Positions 35,114 to 45,354 are shown, numbered from the stretch's first letter. The stretch is DNA of 64,000 bases from Bradyrhizobium sp. CCBAU 51627 (GCF_028128765.1 NZ_LBJG01000090.1:1-64000), one strand, 5' to 3'. Notes: generated from the letters alone by a model not told the origin. Made by a program: numbers and translations.

Positions 35114-35413
35114 TTACCTCGTCTCGACCTTTTCGGGCGTGATGATCTCGATCTTCGGCGGAGCGGTAAAGCACTTCACCGCGACGCGGCCGAACGTCTT
35201 CATGTGCTCCTGGGCGCGATGCGGCACCAGCGCCTCGGCATTCTCCCACTGCTCGACGAATACCATCTTGGTGGGATCGGTGACGCTCTCGTGCAGATCA
35301 TAAGCGATATTGCCGGGCTCCTTCCGCGTCTCCTTGATGCAGGCGACGGCGGCGGCAATGAATTCGGCGCGGGTTTCGGGCTTGATAGTCAAGGTGGCAA
35401 CGACGTAAATCAC
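35114..35413 (-). CDS. Antibiotic biosynthesis monooxygenase-like (YgiN-type quinol monooxygenase)
   Basis: This is a 99-residue ABM-fold protein, with a ferredoxin-like beta-alpha-beta pattern: VATLTIKPETRAEFIAAAVACIKETRKEPGNIAYDLHES and FVEQWENAEALVPHRAQEHM. GTG at 35413 has GGGAGGA six bases upstream; a longer frame to 35533 lacks a site. It sits between ureC and ureE in the same orientation, 6 bp before ureE. No role in urease is known; it may only share the operon. Confidence 0.82.
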   Translation of the reverse strand: MIYVVATLTIKPETRAEFIAAAVACIKETRKEPGNIAYDLHESVTDPTKMVFVEQWENAEALVPHRAQEHMKTFGRVAVKCFTAPPKIEIITPEKVETR

Positions 35414-35542
35414 GAGAAATCCTCCCGGCTCTTCTTCTGAAGGGTTCGATATCGGGCGGGACATTAGACCAGCCGGCATCGAACGCAAAACCGGAAAAGC
35501 CGTCCCCGGATACCCGCCGGGGACATGCGTCAAGGCGCTATT

Positions 35543-37258
<1,716 letters not shown>

Positions 37259-37295
37259 CGCAGGCCCCGTTTGGGTTTGAATATCGGATCGGCAC

Positions 37296-37835
37296 TCACA
37301 GCGAGGTTCTCGCTCTCAATATCATGTCGTCGAACGTCGTATCGAGCCATTGATTGCCGCCGCGGCAGCCGGCGACGACCTGCTCGGCCCAATCGACGTA
37401 GTCGAGGAGATCGTCGCGCTCTTCAGCGGTCGGATCGGGATGGATCCGCGCCCCGATGTTGCTGACCTTGTCGGCAATCTTGATCAGCTTGGCGCCGGCG
37501 GATTTGTTCGGCGCATCGATCACCTGCCTGCGCCGTCGCTCGGCTTTCGATAGGTTCATGTCGTCGGTACATTCGAGGACAAGAGTTGCGACGCGTTCGG
37601 AGAACTTCTGCGCCAACTCCTCAGGTTCGGTTTCGGTATCCTCGATCGAATCATGCAGCCAGCCAGCCGCAACGAGTTCGGCGTCGGCGCCATCCGTCGC
37701 AATCGCAAGCAGGTTGGCGACCTCTGCGAGATGATTGATGTAAGGCTCCTTGCCGCGCCCCTTGCGCGCCTTGCCATTGTGGCGGCGCGCGGCGAGTTCT
37801 GCGGCTTCGGAAACCACGCGGACGGGTGACAGCAT
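37296..37835 (-). CDS. Small HD-domain hydrolase, MESH1/SpoT-hydrolase-like
   Basis: This is a 179-residue single HD domain. Residues that bind metal and substrate in MESH1/RelA-SpoT hydrolases are all present: R24, K25, H35 (PYINH), H61-D62 and E65-D66 (LHDSIED), D122 and N126 (KIADKVSN). There is no synthetase, TGS or ACT domain, so this looks like a small alarmone hydrolase that removes the 3'-pyrophosphate of (p)ppGpp. Other nucleotides, for example NADPH, are possible substrates. It lies between ureB and ureC in the same operon. Confidence 0.82.
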   Translation of the reverse strand: MLSPVRVVSEAAELAARRHNGKARKGRGKEPYINHLAEVANLLAIATDGADAELVAAGWLHDSIEDTETEPEELAQKFSERVATLVLECTDDMNLSKAERRRRQVIDAPNKSAGAKLIKIADKVSNIGARIHPDPTAEERDDLLDYVDWAEQVVAGCRGGNQWLDTTFDDMILRARTSL

Positions 37836-37892
37836 GGCAAAATCCTCCGTTTTCGCCTCAACGGTACCGCGCCCTGCTCGTTCCTGTGCCGC

Positions 37893-38198
37893 TCACAGCT
37901 TCCCCATCACCTCGCCGCGGAAGCCGTAGATGGTCTTCTTCCCGGCCATGGCGACCAGCTGGACTTCCCGGGTCTGACCGGGCTCAAAGCGGACTGCAGT
38001 ACCGGCGGCGATGTCGAGGCGCATGCCGCGGGCTTTCTTGCGATCGAATTTCAGCGCCGGGTTGGTTTCGAAGAAATGATAGTGCGAGCCGACCTGGATC
38101 GGCCGGTCGCCGGTATTGGCGACCGTCAGCGTCACGGTCTTGCGGCCGGCATTGAGCTCGATCTCGCCATCCTGGATGAAGAGTTCGCCGGGGATCAT
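37893..38198 (-). CDS. ureB: Urease subunit beta
   Basis: The 101-residue subunit begins MIPGELFIQDGEIELNAGR and contains VANTGDRPIQVGSHYHFFETNPAL, the family core. It forms part of the (UreABC)3 enzyme and is separate from UreA, as is usual for bacteria. It is separated from ureA by a 112-bp gap that is mostly repeat, and it precedes the HD-domain gene by 57 bp. Confidence 0.96.
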   Translation of the reverse strand: MIPGELFIQDGEIELNAGRKTVTLTVANTGDRPIQVGSHYHFFETNPALKFDRKKARGMRLDIAAGTAVRFEPGQTREVQLVAMAGKKTIYGFRGEVMGKL

Positions 38199-38212
38199 GT
38201 CTGTCTTCCTCC

Positions 38213-38302
38213 GTCATTCCGGGACTCGCGAAGCGAGAGTCCGGAATCTCGATCAACAATCTCTGGATTCCGGGTTCGCCCTTCGGGCGCCCCCGGCATG
38301 AC
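38213..38302. repeat. Palindromic repeat between ureA and ureB
   Basis: The element runs about 90 bp from GTCATTCCGGGACTC to CCCGGCATGAC with inverted ends. Inner hairpins are ACTCGCGAAGCGAGAGT and GGGTTCGCCCTTCGGGCGCCC. It sits inside the urease operon, where it could stabilise or attenuate the mRNA between two subunit genes that need equal amounts. Confidence 0.65.
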
Positions 38303-38310
38303 GTCGCGTG

Positions 38311-38613
38311 TTACCTGATCGGTTCGTGCACAGTGACGAGCTTGGTGCCGTCAGGAAATGTCGCTTCGACCTGGATGTCGTGAATCATCTCGGGAATACC
38401 AGGCATCACCTGGTCGCGGGTGAGCACCTGCGCGCCGGATTGCATCAACTCGGCGACGGTGCGGCCGTCACGCGCGCCCTCGAGGATGAAGTCGGAGATG
38501 ATTGCGATTGCCTCGGGATGGTTGAGCTTGACGCCGCGGTCAAGCCTGCGGCGCGCCACGATCGCCGCCATCGAGATCAGAAGCTTGTCCTTTTCGCGGG
38601 GAGACAGGTTCAT
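38311..38613 (-). CDS. ureA: Urease subunit gamma
   Basis: The 100-residue subunit begins MNLSPREKDKLLISMAAIVARRRL and has the family signature LNHPEAIAIISDFILEGARDGRTVAELM and VMPGIPEMIHDIQVEATFPDGTKLVTVHEPI. It lies 24 bp after ureD. Confidence 0.97.
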   Translation of the reverse strand: MNLSPREKDKLLISMAAIVARRRLDRGVKLNHPEAIAIISDFILEGARDGRTVAELMQSGAQVLTRDQVMPGIPEMIHDIQVEATFPDGTKLVTVHEPIR

Positions 38614-38637
38614 GCGAAGTCTCTTCGGTTCAACACT

Positions 38638-39480
38638 TCAATTCAGCCAGAGCCGCGGCAAAGCCGCACCGGTGCGTGCCAACACGGCCATCATGTCGGC
38701 ACGCAAGCGCGCCGCATCTTGGGCACAGAACCGCGCCATTGCAAAGCCATTCCAGGCGGATATCCCGACCTCGCCGGCAAACGATTCCGATGCCTCGCGG
38801 ATGCGCTCGACCAGCGCCTCGTCGCCGGGCACGATCAGGGCCGTGCCGATCGCAGCACCTGCCTTGGCGACAGCGGATCGGGCCAGCTTCACGCCGATAT
38901 TGCCCTCGAGCCTGATGGTCTCGGCGAAGACCAGCCTGCCGCCACGCGAGAGCCGCCAGCGGTCGACGAACTCGCCCTGCTCCATCCGCTCGCCCATGGC
39001 AGTGCGACCGAACACGACGATTTCGCAAAGCAGGAGCGAGGCAGTCTGGTCGAGCTCGATGTCAAAGCGGCGATGGACACGCGCCCGGTCGAACAGGATC
39101 GTCTCCTGCGGCAGCCAGCCGAGATGCGCGCCGGCGCCGACCTTCAAGGAAATGTTGAGCTGCGCCGCGGGGCCCGGCGCACGATAGACCTTTTCCGCGG
39201 CGGCCGTTGTCAACGTCAGGCGCGAGCTATCTGTGGCCGATATCTCGATCTCGAAGTGATCGCCGCCGGCAACGCCGCCGGCCGTGTTGACGAACACGCC
39301 GGACAGGCCGTCGTCTTCCGGCGAGGGAAAGCGCACGCGAAGCGAGCCGGATTCATGCAGACCGCCGCGCCGCGTCATGCCGTCGCGGACGCGCACGTCG
39401 AAGCGCACCGCGCCGCGGGCACGATTGGCATCGAACACCGACGATGTTGCCAAAGAGGTCACCAACGTGTCGCTGCGCAT
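38638..39480 (-). CDS. ureD: Urease accessory protein UreD
   Basis: This is a 280-residue beta-rich accessory protein (UreD/UreH). Motifs are VFVNTAGGVAGGDHFEIEI, TTAAAEKVYRA, HLGWLPQETILFDRARVHRR and CEIVVFGRTAMGE. It binds apo-urease and recruits UreF and UreG. It follows the urea transporter gene urtE by 52 bp, linking uptake and hydrolysis in one transcription unit. Confidence 0.95.
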   Translation of the reverse strand: MRSDTLVTSLATSSVFDANRARGAVRFDVRVRDGMTRRGGLHESGSLRVRFPSPEDDGLSGVFVNTAGGVAGGDHFEIEISATDSSRLTLTTAAAEKVYRAPGPAAQLNISLKVGAGAHLGWLPQETILFDRARVHRRFDIELDQTASLLLCEIVVFGRTAMGERMEQGEFVDRWRLSRGGRLVFAETIRLEGNIGVKLARSAVAKAGAAIGTALIVPGDEALVERIREASESFAGEVGISAWNGFAMARFCAQDAARLRADMMAVLARTGAALPRLWLN

Positions 39481-39532
39481 CCGTCTCCCCCAGCCGGCCG
39501 CGGCAGGATTTCATAAGCTACAATGTCCGGGC

Positions 39533-40228
39533 TTACAGCGCCATCTGGCGGCTGATCTCGCTTGGATCGAGATTGGAGCGCTCGCAGGTGAACTTCACCG
39601 CGCCGCGATCCATCACCGCGAAACTGTCGCCGAGTTCGCAGGCAAAGTCGAGATATTGTTCGACCAGCACGATGGCGATATTGCCGAGATTGCGCAAATA
39701 AGAGATGGCCCGGCCGATGTCCTTGATGATCGAGGGCTGGATGCCCTCGGTCGGCTCGTCGAGCAGCAGCAATTTTGGCCGCATCACCAGCGCGCGTCCG
39801 ATCGCAAGTTGCTGCTGCTGCCCCCCGGAGAGATCACCGCCACGCCGGCCGAGCATGGATTGCAGCACTGGGAAGAGCGAGAACACGTCGTCCGGGATGT
39901 TCTTGTCCTGGCGCTTGAGCGGGCCGAAGCCGGTCTTGAGGTTTTCCTCGACCGTCAGGAGCGGAAAGATCTCGCGGCCCTGCGGCACGAAGCCGATGCC
40001 CTTGCGCGCCCGCTCATAGGGCTTGAGGCCGGTGATATCGCTGCCGTCGAACACGATCGCGCCCGAGGAAATCGGATATTGCCCGACCATGGCGCGGAGC
40101 AGCGACGTCTTTCCGACGCCATTGCGCCCGAGCACGCACGTCACCTTGCCCGGCTCGGCCGCGATCGAGACGCCGCGCAGCGCCTGCGCCGCGCCGTAGA
40201 ACAGGTTGATGTCCTTGACCTCGAGCAT
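39533..40228 (-). CDS. urtE: Urea ABC transporter ATP-binding protein UrtE
   Basis: This is a 231-residue LivF-type ATPase: Walker A GRNGVGKTSL near residue 33, signature LSGGQQQQLAIGRAL, Walker B LLLDEPTEGIQPSI and switch His replaced by Gln in VLVEQYLDFA, as is common in the Liv family. The characteristic PxxxxFxxLP-like region is FSLFPVLQSMLGRRGGDL. It starts 3 bp after urtD. Confidence 0.94.
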   Translation of the reverse strand: MLEVKDINLFYGAAQALRGVSIAAEPGKVTCVLGRNGVGKTSLLRAMVGQYPISSGAIVFDGSDITGLKPYERARKGIGFVPQGREIFPLLTVEENLKTGFGPLKRQDKNIPDDVFSLFPVLQSMLGRRGGDLSGGQQQQLAIGRALVMRPKLLLLDEPTEGIQPSIIKDIGRAISYLRNLGNIAIVLVEQYLDFACELGDSFAVMDRGAVKFTCERSNLDPSEISRQMAL

Positions 40229-40231
40229 CGT

Positions 40232-40993
40232 TCAGCGTCCCAGATAGACTTCGATGACCCGCTCGTTGGACGAGACCTGGTCAATGGTTCCTTCCGCGAG
40301 CACAGCGCCTTCATGCAGGCACGTCACCTTGACACCGAGCTCTCGCACGAACGTCATGTCGTGCTCGACCACCATCACAGTGTGGGTCTGGTTGATTTCT
40401 TTCAAGAGCTCGGCGGTGAGATGCGTCTCGACGTCGGTCATTCCGGCGACGGGCTCGTCGACCAGCAGCAGCTTCGGATCTTGCGCCAGCAGCATGCCGA
40501 TCTCCAGCCACTGCTTCTGGCCGTGGCTGAGGCTGCCGGCAAGGCGGTTGCGGGCATCGGTCAGGCGGATCGTCTCCAGTACCTTGTCGATGCGCTCCGA
40601 CTCGGCCTTGCTGCCGCGCCAGAACAGCGTGCCGCGCACCGAGTGATCGACATTGAGCGCGAGCAGGAGGTTGTCCTGCACGGTCTGGCTTTCGAACACA
40701 GTGGGTTTCTGGAACTTGCGGCCGATCCCGAGTTCGGCAATCCGCGTCTCGTCCAGCCGCGTCAGGTCCGTGACGCCGTCGAACAACACCGTGCCCTCGT
40801 CCGGTTTGGTTTTGCCGGTGATGATGTCCATCATCGTGGTCTTGCCGGCGCCGTTCGGGCCGATGATGGCGCGCATCTCGCCGGGTTCGAGCGTCAGCGA
40901 CAGGTTGTTGATGGCGTGGAAGCCGTCGAACGAGACGTGCACGCCGTCGAGATAGAGCATCGCGGAGGTCGCGCGGGTATCCATGACGTTCAT
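40232..40993 (-). CDS. urtD: Urea ABC transporter ATP-binding protein UrtD
   Basis: This is a 253-residue LivG-type ATPase: Walker A GPNGAGKTTMMDIITG, signature-like SLSHGQKQWLEIGMLLA and Walker B LLLVDEPVAGM. LSHGQ in place of LSGGQ is the usual variant in urea-type UrtD. ATG at 40993 has GGAGGAG upstream; it overlaps the urtC stop (ATGA). Upstream in-frame residues are a shadow of urtC. Confidence 0.93.
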   Translation of the reverse strand: MNVMDTRATSAMLYLDGVHVSFDGFHAINNLSLTLEPGEMRAIIGPNGAGKTTMMDIITGKTKPDEGTVLFDGVTDLTRLDETRIAELGIGRKFQKPTVFESQTVQDNLLLALNVDHSVRGTLFWRGSKAESERIDKVLETIRLTDARNRLAGSLSHGQKQWLEIGMLLAQDPKLLLVDEPVAGMTDVETHLTAELLKEINQTHTVMVVEHDMTFVRELGVKVTCLHEGAVLAEGTIDQVSSNERVIEVYLGR

Positions 40994-42162
40994 GACCGCT
41001 CCTCCGCCATCTTGGGTTCGTTGACGCCGTCTTCGGCCGCCGCACTCGCCGCCGCAGGGCGTCTCTCTCTCGACGCTTCCCGCCATGCATTGAAGGTGCC
41101 GACGATGCCCTTGGGCAGCAGCAGCGTCACCAGGATAAACAGCGCACCCAGCATGAAGAGCCAGTACGGCGCCAGCACGCCCGATGTGAAGAACGTCTTG
41201 GCGTAGTTGACGACGATGGCGCCGAGCGCCGCGCCGACCAGCGTGCCGCGGCCGCCGACCGCGACCCAGATCACCGCCTCGATCGAATTGCCAGGGGCGA
41301 ATTCGGATGGATTGATGATGCCGACCTGCGGCACATAGAGCGCGCCGGCGACACCGGCCATGCAGGCCGACAGCGTGAATACGAACAGCTTGTAGGATTC
41401 AACGCGATAGCCGAGGAAGCGGCTGCGCGATTCCGCATCTCGGATCGCGATCAGCACCTTGCCGAGCTTGGAGGACACCACGGAGCGGCAGATCAGGAAG
41501 CTCGCGATCAGCGCCAGGCAACTCAGCGCGAACAGTGCGGCGCGGGTGCCTTCGGCCTGGACGTTGAAGCCCAGGATGTCCTTGAAATCGGTCAGGCCAT
41601 TATTGCCGCCGAAGCCGAAATCGTTGCGGAAGAAGGCAAGCAGCAGCGCATAGGTCATCGCCTGGGTGATGATCGACAGATAGACGCCGGTGACACGGGA
41701 GCGGAAGGCGAGCCAGCCGAAGCAGAACGCGAGCAGACCCGGCACGATCAGCACCATCAGCGCTGCGAACCAGAACATGTCAAAGCCGTACCAGTACCAC
41801 GGCAGTTTCTGCCAGTTCAGGAACACCATGAAGTCGGGCAGAACAGGATTGCCGTAGACGCCGCGGGTACCGATCTGCCGCATCAGGTACATGCCCATCG
41901 CGTAGCCACCGAGCGCGAAGAAGGCACCGTGGCCGAGCGAGAGGATGCCGCAATAGCCCCAGATCAGGTCGATCGAGAGCGCCAGGATGGCGTAGCAGAC
42001 GTATTTGCCCCAGAGCGCGACCAAGTAGGTCGGCACCTGCAGCGCCGAGCCCTCCGGCAGCAGCAGGTTGGAGAGCGGGATCAGGATGCCGCAAGCGGCG
42101 ACGATCGTCAGGAAGATCGCCGCGCCGCGGTCCAGCGATCGCGTCAGCATGTGAGGGGTCAT
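40990..42162 (-). CDS. urtC: Urea ABC transporter permease UrtC
   Basis: This is a 390-residue LivM-type permease with about ten helices. Segments include SIDLIWGYCGILSLGHGAFFALGGYAMGMYLM, NNGLTDFKDILGF, RDAESRSRFLGYRVESYKLFVFTLSA and AVGGRGTLVGAALGAI. It overlaps urtB by 4 bp and urtD by 4 bp. Confidence 0.94.
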   Translation of the reverse strand: MTPHMLTRSLDRGAAIFLTIVAACGILIPLSNLLLPEGSALQVPTYLVALWGKYVCYAILALSIDLIWGYCGILSLGHGAFFALGGYAMGMYLMRQIGTRGVYGNPVLPDFMVFLNWQKLPWYWYGFDMFWFAALMVLIVPGLLAFCFGWLAFRSRVTGVYLSIITQAMTYALLLAFFRNDFGFGGNNGLTDFKDILGFNVQAEGTRAALFALSCLALIASFLICRSVVSSKLGKVLIAIRDAESRSRFLGYRVESYKLFVFTLSACMAGVAGALYVPQVGIINPSEFAPGNSIEAVIWVAVGGRGTLVGAALGAIVVNYAKTFFTSGVLAPYWLFMLGALFILVTLLLPKGIVGTFNAWREASRERRPAAASAAAEDGVNEPKMAEERS

Positions 42163-43769
42163 GCTTCCACCGCACGGCCCTTGAGCGCGAACAGGCCGCG
42201 CGGGCGCTTTTGAATGAACAGGATGATCAGGACCAGGATGGCGATCTTGCCGAGCACCGCGCCGGCGACCGGCTCCAGGAATTTGTTGGCGATGCCGAGC
42301 GTGAAGGCGCCGACCAGCGTGCCCCAGAGATTGCCGACCCCGCCAAATACCACGACCATGAAGCTGTCGATGATGTAGCTCTGGCCGAGATTGGGGCTGA
42401 CATTGTCGATCTGCGACAACGCCACGCCGGCGATGCCGGCAATGCCCGAGCCAAGTCCGAAGGTCAGCGCGTCGACGCGCGAGGTGGCGATGCCCATCGA
42501 GGCTGCCATGCGCCGGTTCTGCGTCACCGCGCGCATCTCAAGGCCGAGCGAGGTGTAGCGCAGCATTGCGAGCAGGACCGCGAAGACAGCGAGCGTGAAG
42601 CAGAGGATCCAGAGCCGGTTATAAGTGATGGTGATCTGGCCGAGTTCGAACGCGCCGCTCATCCAGGAGGGATTGCCAACCTCGCGGTTGGTTGGGCCGA
42701 ACATGGTGCGAACCGCCTGCTGCAGCACCAACGACAGGCCCCAGGTTGCGAGCAGCGTCTCCAGCGGCCGGCCATAGAGAAAGCGGATGATGCTGCGCTC
42801 GATCAGCACGCCGATGGCGCCGGCGACGAGGAAGGCGAGCGGTACCGCGATCAGCAGCGAATAGTCGAACAGGGCAGGATAGCGGGTGCGGATTACCTCC
42901 TGCACCACGAAGGTGGTGTAGGCGCCGATCATCACCATCTCGCCGTGGGCCATGTTGATGACGCCCATCACGCCGAAGGTGATGGCGAGCCCGATCGCCG
43001 CGAGCAGCAGCACCGAGCCGAGCGACAGGCCGTACCAGGCGTTCTGCACCGTGGACCAGACCGCGAGCGAGTTCTGGATCGAGCCGATCGCGCTCGTCGC
43101 GGCCTTCGCGACGGAGGCCGGCTGGTCGGTACCGATGTCGGACAGCAGCGCCAGCGCGTCCTGGTCGCCGCGCGCCCTGATGGTGGCGACCGCCTCGAGC
43201 TTCTGCACTTCGGTGGCGTCGGACTTGAACAGCAGGATGGCCGCACGCGCTTCACCGAGCGCGGTCTTGACCGATCTGTTGGTTTCCTTGGCGAGCGCGC
43301 TTTCGACCGGCTCGAGCGCGGTCTCCTCATGCGATTTGAAGACGGACTGCGCAGCCTGCAGCCGCGCACCGAGATCGGGCGACTGCAGCGTCAGGCTGCC
43401 GAGCGCCGCGTCGACGCTGCGGCGCAGGCGGTTGTTGAGGCGGACGGCGCTGGCGCTGTCGGGCACGCTGGCGACGGCCTCGCCGGTTGCAGCGTCGATC
43501 GATTTGCCGTCGGTACCGGTGACGTAAACCTTCTTGCTGTCCGGATCGGCCATGAGGCGACCGTCCTGGAGCGCGCTGATGATCGGAAAGGCGAGCTTGT
43601 TGCCGCTGCTTGCGACGGCGCCGATCGCCTCATCCGTATCGGAAAAATCGTCGTTGGCGAATTTGGCGACCGCATCCTCGAACGGACCGGCAAACGCCGG
43701 CAGAGCGAACGCGATCAGGAACAGCGAGAGAACGAAGCTCGAGAGACGAGCAGATAGTTTGGTTGGCAC
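42159..43769 (-). CDS. urtB: Urea ABC transporter permease UrtB
   Basis: This is a 536-residue protein with a signal-like N-terminus, a roughly 210-residue periplasmic helical domain rich in Ala and Lys, then the LivH-type permease (VMGVINMAHGEMVMIGAYT, SLGLEMRAVTQNRRMAASMGI, VVFGGVGNLWGTLVGA). The long N-terminal extension is normal for UrtB. It lies 80 bp after urtA, with a hairpin between. Confidence 0.94.
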   Translation of the reverse strand: MPTKLSARLSSFVLSLFLIAFALPAFAGPFEDAVAKFANDDFSDTDEAIGAVASSGNKLAFPIISALQDGRLMADPDSKKVYVTGTDGKSIDAATGEAVASVPDSASAVRLNNRLRRSVDAALGSLTLQSPDLGARLQAAQSVFKSHEETALEPVESALAKETNRSVKTALGEARAAILLFKSDATEVQKLEAVATIRARGDQDALALLSDIGTDQPASVAKAATSAIGSIQNSLAVWSTVQNAWYGLSLGSVLLLAAIGLAITFGVMGVINMAHGEMVMIGAYTTFVVQEVIRTRYPALFDYSLLIAVPLAFLVAGAIGVLIERSIIRFLYGRPLETLLATWGLSLVLQQAVRTMFGPTNREVGNPSWMSGAFELGQITITYNRLWILCFTLAVFAVLLAMLRYTSLGLEMRAVTQNRRMAASMGIATSRVDALTFGLGSGIAGIAGVALSQIDNVSPNLGQSYIIDSFMVVVFGGVGNLWGTLVGAFTLGIANKFLEPVAGAVLGKIAILVLIILFIQKRPRGLFALKGRAVEA

Positions 43770-43789
43770 TGGATCACCCCGGCAGAAGT

Positions 43790-43822
43790 GGGGAGAAGGC
43801 GGCGGAATCGCCGTCTTCCCCC
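43790..43822 (-). terminator. Hairpin between urtA and urtB, probable attenuator/mRNA stabiliser
   Basis: On the minus strand GGGGGAAGACGGCG pairs with CGCCGCCTTCTCCCC around the loop ATTC, a stem of about 14 pairs with one mismatch and one wobble. There is no T-run. Such hairpins between a binding-protein gene and its permease genes often make the binding-protein mRNA more abundant. Confidence 0.55.
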
Positions 43823-43849
43823 ATCGTGCAGTCGAATGTCAGATCCGGA

Positions 43850-45172
43850 TCAGGAGCCGGAGCCGAGGCACTTGTTGGTCTTGGTGTTGAAGTTGCCGCA
43901 CTTCTTGCCGACCCAGTCGCCGATCAGGTCCTTGGAGCCGTCGAGTTCCTTCGACCAGGCATCGCCGGGGACAAGGCTCGGGGTCTTCCAGACAACGTCG
44001 AACTGGCCGTTGCCCTTGATCTCGCCGATGAAGACCGGCTTGGTGATGTGGTGGTTCGGGAGCATCTTGGCGACGCCACCGGTCAGATTCGGCGTCTCGA
44101 TGCCGGGAAGCGCATCGATCACCTTGTCCGGATCGGTCGACTTCACCTTCTCGACCGCCTTCACCCACATGTTGAAGCCGATCACGTGCGCTTCCATCGG
44201 GTCGTTGGTCGTACGCTTCGGATTCTTGGTGTAGGCCTGCCAGTCCTTGATGAACTTCTCGTTCGCCGGGGTCTTGATCGACTCGAAGTAGTTCCAGGCG
44301 GCGAGATGGCCGACCAGCGGCTTGGTGTCGATGCCGGCGAGTTCTTCCTCGCCCACCGAGAACGCGACCACCGGGATGTCCTTCGCCTTGATGCCCTGGT
44401 TGCCGAGCTCCTTGTAGAAGGGAACGTTGGCGTCGCCGTTGATGGTCGAGACCACCGCCGTCTTCTTGCCGGCCGAACCGAACTTCTTGATATCGGCCAC
44501 GATCGTCTGCCAGTCGGAGTGACCGAACGGCGTGTAGTTGATCATGATGTCTTCCTGGGCGACACCCTTCGACTTCAGATAGGCTTCCAGGATCTTGTTG
44601 GTGGTGCGCGGATAGACGTAGTCGGTGCCCGCGAGCACCCAGCGCTTCACCTTCTCTTCCTTCATCAGATAGTCGACGGCGGGGATCGCCTGCTGGTTCG
44701 GCGCGGCGCCGGTGTAGAACACGTTGCGCTCGGACTCCTCACCCTCGTACTGGACGGGGTAGAACAGGATGTTGTTGAGCTCCTTGAACACCGGGAGCAC
44801 GGACTTGCGCGACACCGAGGTCCAGCAGCCGAACACGACCGAAACCTTGTCCTTGGTGATCAGTTCGCGCGCCTTTTCGGCGAACAGCGGCCAGTTCGAA
44901 GCGGGGTCGACAACGACGGCCTCGAGCTTCTTGCCGAGCAAGCCGCCCTTCTTGTTTTGCTCGTCGATCAGGAAGAGGATGGTGTCCTTCAGCGTGGTTT
45001 CGCTGATGGCCATGGTGCCCGAGAGCGAGTGCAGGACGCCGACCTTGATGGTGTCGTCCGCGGCCTTTGCGCCGGAAATGGACGCCAGACCGAGCATCAG
45101 TCCGGCGGACGCAGCGAGCACGCCGCGGCGGCTAAATGACGCCGCTATATCGTGAATGGATTTGGTAGGCAT
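43850..45172 (-). CDS. urtA: Urea ABC transporter substrate-binding protein UrtA (Tat-exported)
   Basis: This is a 440-residue periplasmic protein. The N-terminus has a twin-Arg signal (FSRRGVLAASAGLMLGLAS) ending near AKAADDTIKVG. The mature part is of the FmdD/UrtA type: VGVLHSLSGTMAISETTLKDT, FGCWTSVSRKSVLPVFKE, LFYPVQYEGEE and NYFESIKTPAN. ATG at 45172 follows AGGGAGATGATACATCC. It is first in the operon behind a sigma-54-like promoter. Confidence 0.95.
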   Translation of the reverse strand: MPTKSIHDIAASFSRRGVLAASAGLMLGLASISGAKAADDTIKVGVLHSLSGTMAISETTLKDTILFLIDEQNKKGGLLGKKLEAVVVDPASNWPLFAEKARELITKDKVSVVFGCWTSVSRKSVLPVFKELNNILFYPVQYEGEESERNVFYTGAAPNQQAIPAVDYLMKEEKVKRWVLAGTDYVYPRTTNKILEAYLKSKGVAQEDIMINYTPFGHSDWQTIVADIKKFGSAGKKTAVVSTINGDANVPFYKELGNQGIKAKDIPVVAFSVGEEELAGIDTKPLVGHLAAWNYFESIKTPANEKFIKDWQAYTKNPKRTTNDPMEAHVIGFNMWVKAVEKVKSTDPDKVIDALPGIETPNLTGGVAKMLPNHHITKPVFIGEIKGNGQFDVVWKTPSLVPGDAWSKELDGSKDLIGDWVGKKCGNFNTKTNKCLGSGS

Positions 45173-45248
45173 GGATGTATCATCTCCCTGACGCAGACGT
45201 GAAAAGACGCTGCGAAACGGCCCCACGGCCGCCTGCGATTAATGGAAT

Positions 45249-45264
45249 CGCAAGAACCATGCCA
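45249..45264 (-). promoter_or_regulatory. Sigma-54 (RpoN) promoter of urtABCDE
   Basis: Reading the minus strand, TGGCATGGTTCTTGCG matches the -24/-12 consensus TGGCAC-N5-TTGC with one mismatch; GG and GC are separated by exactly 10 bases. The predicted start of transcription would be near 45238, leaving a leader of about 65 bases before urtA. Nitrogen-limited expression through NtrC is the expected control. Confidence 0.75.
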
Positions 45265-45339
45265 TGGGCGAAGCGCCTACCAAGTAGCTGGTTAATCTAG
45301 ACAATTTCGCCGCATTCGAAGTATGACAACGACTTTGCC

Positions 45340-45354
45340 GCTCAAAACTTGAGC
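45340..45354. promoter_or_regulatory. Inverted repeat upstream of the sigma-54 site, possible enhancer
   Basis: GCTCAA-AAC-TTGAGC is a perfect 6-bp inverted repeat. It sits inside a wider pair TTGCCGC (45335-45341) and GCGGCAA (45374-45380). It is about 100-115 bp upstream of the predicted start, a usual enhancer distance. It does not match the NtrC consensus closely. Confidence 0.4.
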
